Of a stretch of 46,691 nucleotides of DNA, positions 24,489 to 32,931 are shown one piece after another. The notes under the pieces are model-generated. The model worked only from the letters and a program-made list of their open reading frames with translations, ran no database searches and was not told the origin of the DNA. Origin of the DNA: Bizionia sp. (lineage in GTDB: Bacteria > Bacteroidota > Bacteroidia > Flavobacteriales > Flavobacteriaceae); contig JAHDHI010000034.1 in assembly GCA_020631395.1 (NCBI GenBank), forward strand, positions 1-46,691, given 5' to 3'. Each line of letters begins with the position of its first letter. Position 1 is the stretch's first letter. Both the position numbers and the translations under genes were made by a program.

Positions 24489-24513
24489 CAATTACAAATA
24501 AGATTGGATATAT
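24427..24513 (-). repeat. inverted repeat spanning the start of the frameshifted gene
   Basis: ATATATCCAAT (24427-24437) and ATTGGATATAT (24503-24513), 11 perfect pairs with 65 nt between. In the minus-strand transcript the 5' arm lies upstream of the ATG and the 3' arm within the coding part, so the start codon would be in the loop. Confidence 0.5.
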
Positions 24514-24710
24514 GCCATTAAACTAAGTAAAGTCATAATGGACAACTAAAAACAAGTGTTTTCACTTAAAACATAAAGCTACGCAAATACTACGGAGTAT
24601 GATTCTATGAATATTTTTCCAAATTGAGAAATTCCTTCCTAGTGCATCTATAAATTAGGAATACAAATTCATTTTAATACATATTTAACAATTAGTTCAA
24701 AAAAAAACAT
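24514..24710. other. intergenic region before the TetR gene
   Basis: AT-rich, no ORF or RNA gene that I can support. It ends in the promoter/operator of the TetR gene. Confidence 0.5.
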
Positions 24711-24734
24711 TAATTTTGAAACGATCATTTCAAA
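24711..24734 (+). promoter_or_regulatory. promoter -7 element overlapping a TetR-type operator
   Basis: TAATTTTG (24711-24718) fits the -7 consensus. The 20-bp palindrome TTTGAAACGATCATTTCAAA (24715-24734) overlaps its end and stops 4 nt before the regulator's ATG. A nearly identical copy precedes the SDR gene, so this is probably the autoregulatory site. Confidence 0.75.
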
Positions 24735-24738
24735 TAAA

Positions 24739-25320
24739 ATGCCAAAAGTAGAAACTTTCAATAGGGAACAAGTGCTGGATCAAGCAACAAATGTCTTTCA
24801 CAACAAAGGCTACAATGCAACTTCCATGCAAGACTTGGTGGATGTCACTGGCTTGAATCGTTCCAGCATATATAACTCGTTCGGTAGCAAATTGGACATC
24901 TTCTTTGAGTGCTTGAAATTATATCAAGAACTATCCAAGGAAGCTTTCTCTAAAATAATTAAGGATTCTAAATGCCCAATGCAAGCCATAGAGAGCATTT
25001 TCGAACTGTATTTAAATGAAATAACCAAGGACAAGGAGAACAAAGGTTGTCTTATTTCCAACTGTACAGCGGAAATGGGAAATCAAAAACAATCGATTGC
25101 TACTTTTTTGAGTGCCAATCAAGATGGTTTTATTGCTATTTTGGAAGAGTTGATAAAGAGCGCCCAAGACAAAGGAAGCATAAATACGACTAAGACATCC
25201 AAAGACTACGCACTATACTTGTTTTCTGCTTTGCAAGGTTTTAGAATGACTGGTATTTTGATAAATGACAAAACACAATTAAGAAGCATTGTGGATACAA
25301 CGCTTCAAAACTTGAAATAA
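24739..25320 (+). CDS. TetR/AcrR family transcriptional regulator
   Basis: 193-residue DNA-binding repressor. Seen: N-terminal helix-turn-helix at about 8-50 (EQVLDQATNVFHNKGYNATS then MQDLVDVTGLNRSSIYNSFG), typical of TetR, and an all-helical ligand domain with a CLISNCTAEMG motif like that of the YxaF/LmrA-type C-terminal domain. It lies 50 bp upstream of the SDR gene, and both carry the same palindrome. Inferred: it represses itself and the reductase until an unknown small molecule binds. Confidence 0.92.
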   Translation: MPKVETFNREQVLDQATNVFHNKGYNATSMQDLVDVTGLNRSSIYNSFGSKLDIFFECLKLYQELSKEAFSKIIKDSKCPMQAIESIFELYLNEITKDKENKGCLISNCTAEMGNQKQSIATFLSANQDGFIAILEELIKSAQDKGSINTTKTSKDYALYLFSALQGFRMTGILINDKTQLRSIVDTTLQNLK

Positions 25321-25335
25321 TTTTTTTTAACCTTA

Positions 25336-25355
25336 TTTGAAACGATTGTTTCAAA
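25336..25355 (+). promoter_or_regulatory. second TetR-type operator, upstream of the SDR gene
   Basis: TTTGAAACGATTGTTTCAAA, a 20-bp near-perfect palindrome matching 18 of 20 positions of the site at 24715-24734. It ends 15 nt before the SDR ATG. Confidence 0.78.
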
Positions 25356-25370
25356 TAAAAAACAAAACAA

Positions 25371-26120
25371 ATGAATAAACTGGAAAACAAAGTAGCCATT
25401 ATTACTGGAGCCAATAGTGGCATCGGGTTGGCAACTGCAAAATTGTATTTGAAAGAAGGAGCCAAAGTCATTCTTTCTGGACGACGTGAAGAAGCATTGA
25501 AAGAAGTTTCCAAAGATTTGGAAGGAGATTTCCATATTGTCGTGGCAGACGTTGCCAAGCCTGAAGACAATGTTAGATTGATAAAGGAAGCTACTGCTAA
25601 ATATGGCAAGATAGACATCTTGTTCCTGAATGCCGGGATCGCTCCCATATCTCTTACTACGGATATTACGGAAGCACATTACAACGAGATATTCGACATA
25701 AATGTAAAAGGTCCAATCTTGGCTACAAAGGAGGCCTTGCCTCATATAAATGATGGGGGTAGCATCTTGTTCACCAACTCCATAGTCCATCAAAAGGGAT
25801 TCGATGGTTTAAGTGTGTATTCTGCCAGCAAAGGGGCTTTGAGAGCCTTTTCAAGAGTATTGACCTCCGAGGTGAAATCTCGAGGCATAAGAGTAAATTC
25901 CATAGCCCCTGGCCCAATAGAGACGGCCATCTATGATAAAATGGGCTTGCCACAAGATGTTCTTGAGGAAATGGGCAAGGGCTTTGCCGAACAAGTTCCC
26001 TTGGGTCGCTTCGGAAGTTCTGAAGAAGTCGCCAAAACTGCTTTGTTCTTGGCATCGGACGATGCATCCTACATTAATGGAGTAGAGTTGGAAGTAGATG
26101 GTGGCTTGAGTCAAATATAA
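25371..26120 (+). CDS. SDR family oxidoreductase
   Basis: 249-residue classical short-chain dehydrogenase/reductase. Seen: cofactor loop TGANSGIG at about 13-20, Arg in SGRREEAL favouring NADP(H), NAGIAPI (NNAG-type motif), the catalytic Ser in TNSIV, YSASKGALRAF with the Tyr/Lys pair, and SIAPGPIET. The C-terminus INGVELEVDGGLSQI is typical. The substrate is unknown; the partner TetR gene and shared operator suggest a detoxification role for a reactive carbonyl or quinone, by inference. A strong terminator follows. Confidence 0.93.
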   Translation: MNKLENKVAIITGANSGIGLATAKLYLKEGAKVILSGRREEALKEVSKDLEGDFHIVVADVAKPEDNVRLIKEATAKYGKIDILFLNAGIAPISLTTDITEAHYNEIFDINVKGPILATKEALPHINDGGSILFTNSIVHQKGFDGLSVYSASKGALRAFSRVLTSEVKSRGIRVNSIAPGPIETAIYDKMGLPQDVLEEMGKGFAEQVPLGRFGSSEEVAKTALFLASDDASYINGVELEVDGGLSQI

Positions 26121-26137
26121 CCTTCTATGCCATAATG

Positions 26138-26172
26138 AAAAATGCCTGAAAATCGATTTTCAGGCATTTTTT
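26138..26172. terminator. bidirectional intrinsic terminator
   Basis: Stem AAAAATGCCTGAAAA / TTTTCAGGCATTTTT around TCGA, perfect, with flanking A and T tracts. Between the SDR gene and a convergent gene. Confidence 0.9.
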
Positions 26173-26262
26173 ACTTTATTTTCATTTTTAAGTCTCCAAT
26201 AGGCCTAATTCCATATAGAAACCCAACGCTTGTAATTTATACAATCTAAGATAGATTGCTTC

Positions 26263-26892
26263 CTATCTAAAGACCAGCGTCGTTATTTTTGCATCTGCCA
26301 AATCCATGTTCACTTCGAAATAAAAGGTCAAATTTCCAGAAGTATTCACATCGTTTGCCCATATGAAGCTACTATACGTTTCTTCCATGTTTATACCAGG
26401 CATGTCCTTCTCCTCGAAAACCCCATTGCCATAGATTTTCAATGAATTGTCGTATAGTCCCGCCTTTATCAAATTGTCATTGACTACCAATTCTACAAGG
26501 AAGAGAATGTTGTCTCCCGCATGTACATCGTTAACGACAAAAGGAAGTCTTGCCGATGCTTGATAGCTCCCTCCATTGTAGTCCGTAATGTTGTTGACAT
26601 TGCCAGATTGGTTTTCATCAATGGCATCTCGGAGCACGAAATCTTGTATTTTTGGGCGCCCAATGCAGGCCCAAGTATTCCCATCGTAAAACTGAATGCA
26701 CTTTAACGTGCTGTTGTATCTCATGGTGCCCTCCACACTGTTACCCGTCTGGGTTTCGTCTCCCAATTCGACCCAGCCGACCACATCGAGTTGGTTTGAT
26801 GGATTGGTGGTACCAATGCCCACTTGAGCGATTAGGATGTTGGCAAAAATAAATGACAGTAGTAAGGCGAATGTTTTTTTGTAATAATTCAT
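26263..26892 (-). CDS. secreted protein with tail-fibre-like N-terminal repeat
   Basis: 209 residues with a signal peptide (MNYYKKTFALLLSFIFANILIA cleaved before Q). The mature start VGIGTTNPSNQLDVVGWVEL is the repeat seen in flavobacterial surface proteins and phage-tail-like fibres. It continues with EGTMRYNSTLKCIQFYDGNT and then a beta-rich C-terminal part (LYDNSLKIYGNGVFEEKDMPG) of unknown fold. No sorting domain or enzyme motif. Probably an extracellular structural protein; function unassigned. Confidence 0.75.
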   Translation of the reverse strand: MNYYKKTFALLLSFIFANILIAQVGIGTTNPSNQLDVVGWVELGDETQTGNSVEGTMRYNSTLKCIQFYDGNTWACIGRPKIQDFVLRDAIDENQSGNVNNITDYNGGSYQASARLPFVVNDVHAGDNILFLVELVVNDNLIKAGLYDNSLKIYGNGVFEEKDMPGINMEETYSSFIWANDVNTSGNLTFYFEVNMDLADAKITTLVFR

Positions 26893-27058
26893 GGTTAATT
26901 TATTAAAGGTTGATTGTTAAGGATTATGATATAACATAAGAAGGTATCACAATGTTTTGTTTGTGTAATTAATTGCAACTTAGCGTAAGTTTCACGATAT
27001 GCAAATGATATGGATAGCTGCTCCATTTCATTAGATTGGTTGGTAAATAATCGTTTTT

Positions 27059-27748
27059 TTAGGACTTTTCCTCAAGCATGGACACACCATTCAAGTCGGT
27101 GGTCAATACATCGCTCATATAGTCGAAGTATGGTCTAATTGCTTTAAACGAGTCATCTACGGTATTTAGGAAATTGGCATCCAAAACCTCTTTGTCCGTA
27201 AACTTTTTGGTGAAGATGTATTGTTTCTTTCTTATCAGGTCAATTGCTGGATGCTCTTTGTTAAAGCCCTTTGGAGCAGTTTTTACCTCATCTCCAACAA
27301 AACCTCCCCATATGTCCTTAAATGTCTTGTTGTTCATGATATCCCGTATTTCTTGGTCATCCATTTCAAATTCCTTGCGAATGCGCAACAAGTCTTCTTT
27401 GGCGGGTTCCCAAAAGCCCGTTGCTATGAAACTTTCATCGTTGGGTTGGATATGCAGATAATAGCCTCCCCTAAGTCTTGGCTTGGTTCTGTGAAAAGAA
27501 CCTCCGAAATGGGTTTTGTATGGTTGTTTGTTCTTGGAAAAACGGACATCTCTATAAATTCTGAAAATCTTCAATTTGTCTATCTCGTCATGCACATTCA
27601 ATCGTTCCAAGATTGCATTGTAAAAGGTCTTTATCTCCGCCTCTATCGTCTTGAATTCTGATTTATGTTCATTGAACCAATCACGATCGTTGTTCTTTTC
27701 CAGTTTTTTAAAAAATTTGAAGACGTCCTTGTATACGGTTTTACTCAT
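27059..27748 (-). CDS. DUF2461 domain protein
   Basis: 229 residues, cytoplasmic. Seen: FKFFKKLEKNNDRDWFNEHK, the hallmark of DUF2461, followed by FRIYRDVRFSKNKQPYKTHF and RGGYYLHIQPNDESFIATGF, all canonical for the family (TIGR02453-type). Function unknown. Start at 27748 (MSKTVYKDV) fits the family; an upstream ATG at 27781 adds 11 residues. It is 93 bp downstream of the TruA-like gene on the same strand. Confidence 0.87.
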   Translation of the reverse strand: MSKTVYKDVFKFFKKLEKNNDRDWFNEHKSEFKTIEAEIKTFYNAILERLNVHDEIDKLKIFRIYRDVRFSKNKQPYKTHFGGSFHRTKPRLRGGYYLHIQPNDESFIATGFWEPAKEDLLRIRKEFEMDDQEIRDIMNNKTFKDIWGGFVGDEVKTAPKGFNKEHPAIDLIRKKQYIFTKKFTDKEVLDANFLNTVDDSFKAIRPYFDYMSDVLTTDLNGVSMLEEKS

Positions 27749-27841
27749 AGCAATGCTTGGTTGTTTTAAATTATAGTTCATTTCCATACGAATGCATCTG
27801 CCTTCGCATCTCATTTTCTAAAATTACAAAAGCTTTGGACA

Positions 27842-28651
27842 TTATTCAAATGCAATGCTATTTAATATGAGTCCCGATGCTGGAGCTATGTAATAGATGT
27901 CTCCTTCATAGCCTTCCTTCAAACTGGCCTCGATGTCTTCCAGCGTACGTTTGCCTTGTCCAAGATCTATCAAAGCCCCCATCATCAATCGTATTTGGTT
28001 GCGCATGAACCCCTTCCCCCTTACTTTGAGCAAATAGGTTTGCTCCGGAAAAAAACTGGCTGTGTATTTCGTGTTCTCTACCAGTTCGCAACTCAATATT
28101 TCCCGATGGTATACTCCATTGTCCGTTGGTTTGTAGCAGTAGTTTTTGAAATAATGCTCTCCTTCGAACAATTTAGCTCCTTGCTTCATGAGTTCAATAT
28201 CCAAATCATCTAGTATGGTAGTCATTATGGGAGCACAAAAAGGATGAAACTTCCCCCCAAAGGCAAACATGTAGTGATACTCTTTGACTTTGGAATGTTG
28301 TATGATGTTGAATTTCTCATCTACTTCACGTATGCTCAAAGCACGAATGTCCTGAGGTAAATTATGATTGAACAATTTTAAAAATTCATCAAAATCAATG
28401 ATTTGCTCTTTTAAAAACAACTCGAAAGCCGCATTTTCAGCAGATACCATAGCATCAGTCCTGCCAGAAACCAAACTTTTGAAATATTTTCCCTCCAATA
28501 TGTAATTCAAGGTTCTATCCACCATTAGATGCAAGGTCTTTACATTGGGTTGTTTTTGCCATCCATGAAAACGGTAGCCCAGATATTGGATGTTGATAAC
28601 GTAAAAATACTTCTTCAAAATGCTGTTTTTATTGGCTCGAAAATAATCCAT
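27842..28651 (-). CDS. TruA-like tRNA pseudouridine synthase (divergent paralog)
   Basis: About 269 residues, TruA family. Known: TruA converts U38-U40 of tRNA to pseudouridine with a catalytic Asp in GRTDAGVHA. Seen: YVINIQYLGYRFHGWQKQPN, and SGRTDAMVSAENAAFEL, where the catalytic Asp is kept but Gly-Val-His is replaced by Met-Val-Ser. Also present are YHREILSCEL and RGKGFMRNQIRLMMGALIDL. The substitution suggests a paralog with a changed target rather than the main TruA. Start at 28651 (MDYFRANKN) matches the family; the ORF extends further upstream. Confidence 0.85.
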   Translation of the reverse strand: MDYFRANKNSILKKYFYVINIQYLGYRFHGWQKQPNVKTLHLMVDRTLNYILEGKYFKSLVSGRTDAMVSAENAAFELFLKEQIIDFDEFLKLFNHNLPQDIRALSIREVDEKFNIIQHSKVKEYHYMFAFGGKFHPFCAPIMTTILDDLDIELMKQGAKLFEGEHYFKNYCYKPTDNGVYHREILSCELVENTKYTASFFPEQTYLLKVRGKGFMRNQIRLMMGALIDLGQGKRTLEDIEASLKEGYEGDIYYIAPASGLILNSIAFE

Positions 28652-28715
28652 TAAAACACATTTGACAAAAATTTTATACATTGTATATCAAATAAACCAA
28701 CCTAAACTTAAAATT

Positions 28716-29156
28716 ATGTCTGATTCCACATCTCAAAAAGCACCAGTACTATTTTGGATTATTTCCGTTATTGCCATCATTTGGAATGCAATGGGCGTTT
28801 ATCAATATTTGCAGCAAGCCTATCAAACAGATGCTTTCAAAGCCAGCATGCCAAGTGAGGAAGCTTTGGAAATGGCTCTCAATACGCCTTCATGGGCCAT
28901 GTCTGCATTTGCAGTTGCCGTGTTCTTTGGCCTATTGGCCAGTATTGCTCTCATCTTGAAAAAACGCTGGGCAAATACTTTGTTTCTTATTTCATTGATT
29001 GGAATCATCGTACAAATGATCCATAACGTATTCATAAGCGATTCCATAGAAATGATGGGAACCATAGCTATCATTTTTCCAATAATAATTCTAATCATTG
29101 GCGTGTTCCTATATTTCTATTCAAAAAAAGCAATAGCCAATGGTTGGATCTCTTGA
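28716..29156 (+). CDS. four-helix membrane protein of unknown function
   Basis: 146 residues with four predicted helices (APVLFWIISVIAIIWNAMGV, AFAVAVFFGLLASIALIL, NTLFLISLIGIIVQMIH, GTIAIIFPIIILIIGVFLYF). Start at 28716 (MSDSTSQKAPV) gives a normal N-terminus. The arrangement resembles flavobacterial 'sugar transporter-like' small membrane proteins, but I cannot name a family. Divergent from the TruA-like gene, 64 bp between starts; a terminator follows. Confidence 0.78.
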   Translation: MSDSTSQKAPVLFWIISVIAIIWNAMGVYQYLQQAYQTDAFKASMPSEEALEMALNTPSWAMSAFAVAVFFGLLASIALILKKRWANTLFLISLIGIIVQMIHNVFISDSIEMMGTIAIIFPIIILIIGVFLYFYSKKAIANGWIS

Positions 29157-29183
29157 TACAATTTAACCAACTGATTTTTATCG

Positions 29184-29225
29184 AAAAAGGCATCGACAAT
29201 TATGATTTTGATGCCTTCTTTATTT
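29184..29225 (+). terminator. intrinsic terminator
   Basis: AAGGCATC (29187-29194) / GATGCCTT (29210-29217) with a T-rich tail (CTTTATTT). After the 4-TM gene. Confidence 0.7.
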
Positions 29226-29453
29226 GAGTTCCCCTTGTTTTTTTGTCAATGAAAGAAACATTGTCATCGTTGGAGCTTCCCATGTCATTGGACAGAAAAA
29301 AGGGAACAGAAGGTAGGTTGTCTTGATTTCAAAGCCATTATTAATGGATGATTAAGCTGCATTACTCACTTTTTTTACAAAAAAATGAACTCACAAGCAA
29401 CCTTTTGTCATAAATGAATGTCTTTATAGTATATAAAGAACGTATTTAAACTA
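29226..29453. other. intergenic region before the DUF418 gene
   Basis: Includes a coding-like scrap near 29249-29310 (plus) reading NIVIVGASHVIGQKK, too short to call. No other structure. Confidence 0.4.
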
Positions 29454-30530
29454 ATGAATCAGCGCATAATAGGAATTGATGTCGCAAGGGCCATAGCCAT
29501 AATTGGCATGATAATAGTCAATTTCAAAATGGTATTTGGACACAAAGGAACACATTGGCTAGAAAGTATGGTTTCCATACTTGACGGCAAGGCAGCTGCC
29601 ACATTTGTGGTTTTGGCTGGTGTTGGCATTGCATTTATGACCAATCGTGCCATAGATAAAAATGACGATGCAAGATTGCGTCAATCACAAATTAAAATAG
29701 TGAAGAGGGCCTTGCTTCTTTTCGCAATTGGTTTGTCCTACCTTTTTATTTGGCCAGCGGACATCTTGCATTTCTATGGAATTTACATGTTGCTAACCCT
29801 TCTTCTGATTAAAAGCAAACCCAATGTCATCTTGGTTTTTGCCTTGTCCACAATACTTGTTTACCCCTTGTTGATGGCTTTTTTTAGTTATGATTACAAT
29901 TGGGATTTTTCAACCTTTGAATATCAAGGTTTTTGGACATTGAGCGGTTTTGTGAGTAATCTCTTCTATAATGGCTTTCATCCTGTATTGCCTTGGACTG
30001 CATTCATGCTCATTGGCTTGTGGTTTGGGAAACAGGATTTGAACGACGATGGCTTCATAAAAAAAACCATTTGGATTAGCCTAGCCCTTTTCATCCTCTT
30101 GAAAGTTATTTCTATAATATTCATTTCCCTTCTATCCGACGGAAACACCAATACAACCACAGATTTATCATTGGTATTTGGCACTTCTCCCATGCCTCCC
30201 TTGCCCATCTACATGCTTACAGGAAGTAGCATTGCCATATTTGTCATTTCGCTTAGCATTTTGGTATCCAAAAAACTTAAAGGCAATGTAATTGTTAGAT
30301 CCTTGTCAAAGACAGGGCAATTGGCTTTGAGCTTTTATGTGGCTCACGTCGTTGTTGGAATGGGGATTGTTGAAATCACTGATTACAAAGACCTTGGGGA
30401 GTTCTCATTGGCGTTTTCAATTATATATGCTCTGGCATTTAGCTTACTATGCATTCTCTTTGCCGTGATATGGTTGAGATATAAAAAAACTGGTCCTTTG
30501 GAATGGGTAATGAGAAAGCTTTCCAATTAA
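29454..30530 (+). CDS. DUF418 family membrane protein
   Basis: 358 residues, about ten membrane helices. Seen: N-terminus RIIGIDVARAIAIIGMIIVN, the heparan-acetyltransferase-like/DUF1624 opening in which the Arg/Asp pair is conserved, and C-terminal LEWVMRKLS preceded by KKTGP, the DUF418 signature. Such proteins are thought to be transmembrane acyltransferases or transporters, but the substrate is not known. Its start at 29454 has no competing ATG. Single gene, not coupled to neighbours. Confidence 0.85.
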   Translation: MNQRIIGIDVARAIAIIGMIIVNFKMVFGHKGTHWLESMVSILDGKAAATFVVLAGVGIAFMTNRAIDKNDDARLRQSQIKIVKRALLLFAIGLSYLFIWPADILHFYGIYMLLTLLLIKSKPNVILVFALSTILVYPLLMAFFSYDYNWDFSTFEYQGFWTLSGFVSNLFYNGFHPVLPWTAFMLIGLWFGKQDLNDDGFIKKTIWISLALFILLKVISIIFISLLSDGNTNTTTDLSLVFGTSPMPPLPIYMLTGSSIAIFVISLSILVSKKLKGNVIVRSLSKTGQLALSFYVAHVVVGMGIVEITDYKDLGEFSLAFSIIYALAFSLLCILFAVIWLRYKKTGPLEWVMRKLSN

Positions 30531-30649
30531 GACTAATTCATCCACATCAAAGATCGTTACATTCTGAGATACAGATTGTTTTTCAATTTTAAAATACTTA
30601 AATTTGATTCAAGCCTCAATCAATTCATTCTAAATCAAATCCTTACAGC

Positions 30650-31654
30650 ATGAAGAAAGAAATGATTATCCCCCTAGTGTTAAGTCTCGCCTTCACCATA
30701 CAGCATGTCACATGCCAAGACACTTTTTCCATCGTTGCCGTAGACGTACAGACAGGAGAAGTAGGCAGTGCAGGAGCTTCGTGCGTCGATCTATTTCAAA
30801 CCAATCTTTCGGACGATGATTTTCTCGGAGAGTTAATCCCCAATGTTGGAGCAATAAATACCCAGGCCTACTATTCGGCAGTGAATCAAAACAATGCAAC
30901 CAATAGAATGCTCGCGGGTGACACTCCAGACCAAATAATCCAATGGTTAGTGGCAAACGATGTTTCGTCCCAACCGGAATACAGACAATATGGAATTGCA
31001 GCAATTGTAGATAATGGCCCTTCTACTGCAGCACATACGGGAGCATCCACGGATAATTACAAGGGACATGTAGCTGGCCCCAATTATTCCATTCAAGGCA
31101 ATATCCTACTGGGGCAAGAAGTACTGGACAACATGGAGACCCAATTTTTAAATGAGGAAGGAGATTTGGCTTGTAAGCTCATGGCAGCTCTTCAAGGTGC
31201 AAATATGGTAGGAGCCGATACGAGATGCAGCTCCAATGGAACGTCTTCCCTCTTTGCATTTGTAAAGGTTTCCCAACCAACGGATCCATTTGGGATACCC
31301 TCTTTTAGAGTTTCGGTAAGAACTCATGAAAATGCCCAAATCGAACCCATTGACTCTTTGCAAACCAAATTCAATCTGATTCGCGATTGTTCCCTATTGA
31401 ATGTTCCAGAAACACCAAACTTCGAAAAGCTCTTTTTTGCCTATCCCAACCCTTCAAAAGACAAGTTGACGATAGAAAACAAAACAAAGGAAGCATTCGA
31501 TCTATACTTGATCGACAATTTGGGAAAACAAATCCATCGGGAAAGACTAAATGGCAAAATTGTGATAGACGTGTCAAGATTGGGCACTGGCATTTATTTC
31601 CTAAAAATAACCAATGAGGGCAGAACCTTTGTCAAAAAAATAATAATTGAATGA
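30650..31654 (+). CDS. DUF1028 domain protein with T9SS sorting domain
   Basis: 334 residues. Seen: signal peptide of about 22 residues, then the DUF1028 Ntn-hydrolase-like domain (TFSIVAVDVQTGEVGSAGAS, where the mature Thr/Ser start resembles family processing; GYPN-type GAINTQAYYS; YGIAAIVDN; NYSIQGNILLGQEVLDNMET). The C-terminal ~75 residues are a type A sorting domain (FFAYPNPSKDKLTIENK ... GIYFLKITNEG ... KKIIIE). The role of DUF1028 is unsettled. It is 3 nt upstream of the intradiol dioxygenase-like lipoprotein gene, so the two form an operon. Confidence 0.88.
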   Translation: MKKEMIIPLVLSLAFTIQHVTCQDTFSIVAVDVQTGEVGSAGASCVDLFQTNLSDDDFLGELIPNVGAINTQAYYSAVNQNNATNRMLAGDTPDQIIQWLVANDVSSQPEYRQYGIAAIVDNGPSTAAHTGASTDNYKGHVAGPNYSIQGNILLGQEVLDNMETQFLNEEGDLACKLMAALQGANMVGADTRCSSNGTSSLFAFVKVSQPTDPFGIPSFRVSVRTHENAQIEPIDSLQTKFNLIRDCSLLNVPETPNFEKLFFAYPNPSKDKLTIENKTKEAFDLYLIDNLGKQIHRERLNGKIVIDVSRLGTGIYFLKITNEGRTFVKKIIIE

Positions 31655-31657
31655 GCT

Positions 31658-32305
31658 ATGAGTCATCTAAAAATAAAAACATTGACAGTTTGCATCTTTC
31701 TTGTATTTTACAATTGCAAGGGACAGGAAAGCAAAAAGACAGAACATGGGCAAGAACAAAATGTAGGTGGGCCTTGTGAAGGTTGTGAAGCCATTTTTGA
31801 ATACGGTTCCAAAAAGTTAAAGTCCAAGGACACACTTCCTGGCTTTGAGAAAAATGCCCAAAAATTGACGATTACTGGAACCATCTTCGAAAAGGATGGG
31901 AAAACACCTGCCGAAAATATCATTGCATACATATACCATACCAACGATCAAGGCATATATGAAACCAAAGGCAATGAAACGGGTTGGGCAAAAAGACATG
32001 GCTTCATTCGTGGTTGGATTAAAACGAACAAGGACGGAAAATATACGTTTTATACGTTCAGGCCTGCGGCATATCCAAATAGAGATGAGCCAGTACATAT
32101 CCATATAACCGTAAAAGAGCCAAACACCAATCCTTATTATTTGGACGACTACCTTTTTGACGACGATCCTCTTTTGACTCCCAATAAAAGGAAAGCACTG
32201 AAAAACCGTGGTGGTTCTGGTATTGTAGCACCAAAATTGGAAAACGGAATGTTAACCATGAAACGCGATATCATCTTGGGAAAGAACATACCGGACTATG
32301 AGTAG
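31658..32305 (+). CDS. intradiol ring-cleavage dioxygenase-like lipoprotein
   Basis: 215 residues. Lipoprotein signal with FYNCKGQ (Cys20). Seen: the intradiol fold: KLTITGTIFEKDGKTPAENI, IAYIYHTNDQGIYE, HGFIRGWIKTNKDGKYTFY, and FRPAAYPNRDEPVHIHITV with the His-x-His iron ligands plus two tyrosines, as in protocatechuate 3,4-dioxygenase beta-type proteins. The catalytic class is plausible; the substrate is not. Being a surface or periplasmic lipoprotein makes an aromatic-catabolism role less obvious than for cytoplasmic enzymes. Coupled to the DUF1028 gene. Confidence 0.85.
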   Translation: MSHLKIKTLTVCIFLVFYNCKGQESKKTEHGQEQNVGGPCEGCEAIFEYGSKKLKSKDTLPGFEKNAQKLTITGTIFEKDGKTPAENIIAYIYHTNDQGIYETKGNETGWAKRHGFIRGWIKTNKDGKYTFYTFRPAAYPNRDEPVHIHITVKEPNTNPYYLDDYLFDDDPLLTPNKRKALKNRGGSGIVAPKLENGMLTMKRDIILGKNIPDYE

Positions 32306-32409
32306 AGTCGTTCTTTCAATATATGAAAACCCAAATAACCAAATTATGATTTCGTTCCTTTTTGTTAACTTGTCCCTAAGAAATTGTCTGTTGGACAAAA
32401 AAACAAACG

Positions 32410-32892
32410 ATGAAGCGAACAAAACAAATAGCCAATCGACTCAGAGAAGTCACTTTGAATGGCCTATGGATTGCCAATACCAATTACAAGGATCAATTGG
32501 CCAACTTAACTTGGAAGCAAGCTACGATGAAAATTGGGACTTTAAATACGATGGCAGCACTTACCTTTCATATAAATTATTACATGGCTGGACTGTTGAA
32601 TATATTCAAAGGCGGTTCACTTGACATTAGAGACAAACATGGCTTTGACCTCTCTCCCATTGAATCACAAGAAGATTGGGAATTGCTTTTGAATGCCTTC
32701 CTAAACAATGCAGAACAATTGGCCCTCTCTATAGAGTTGATGCCAGATGAAAAACTGGATCTCACATTCGTAGATGAAAAATATGGAACCTACCAAAGAA
32801 ACATCGAAGCCATGATAGAACACAGTTACTATCATCTGGGACAGGTCACTTTAATCAAGAAGATGGTATTGGAATCAAAAAAAGAACATTAG
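32410..32892 (+). CDS. DinB/DUF1572-like protein
   Basis: 160 residues, predicted four-helix bundle of the DinB metal-binding group. Seen: three histidines in the expected places (TFHINYYMAG at the first, EHSYYHLGQV supplying two) and the family's N-terminal LREVTLNGLWIANTNYKDQL. DinB-like proteins bind Zn or Ni and include thiol-dependent transferases, but most are uncharacterised. It is 104 bp after the dioxygenase gene and 39 bp before the AlkD-like gene. Confidence 0.82.
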   Translation: MKRTKQIANRLREVTLNGLWIANTNYKDQLANLTWKQATMKIGTLNTMAALTFHINYYMAGLLNIFKGGSLDIRDKHGFDLSPIESQEDWELLLNAFLNNAEQLALSIELMPDEKLDLTFVDEKYGTYQRNIEAMIEHSYYHLGQVTLIKKMVLESKKEH

Positions 32893-32931
32893 CTTCAATG
32901 CTCAACCCAAAAGTCATAAACTAGAAATACA

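Noticed and set aside
29249-29312. Scrap reading NERNIVIVGASHVIGQKK before the DUF418 gene
   Set aside because: Resembles TraB/DUF5694-type strands but is only ~20 codons and has no usable start.
32298-32624. 108-codon plus frame overlapping the DinB-like gene
   Set aside because: It overlaps the DinB-like reading frame, which has the family histidines, and its own product looks like an out-of-frame translation.
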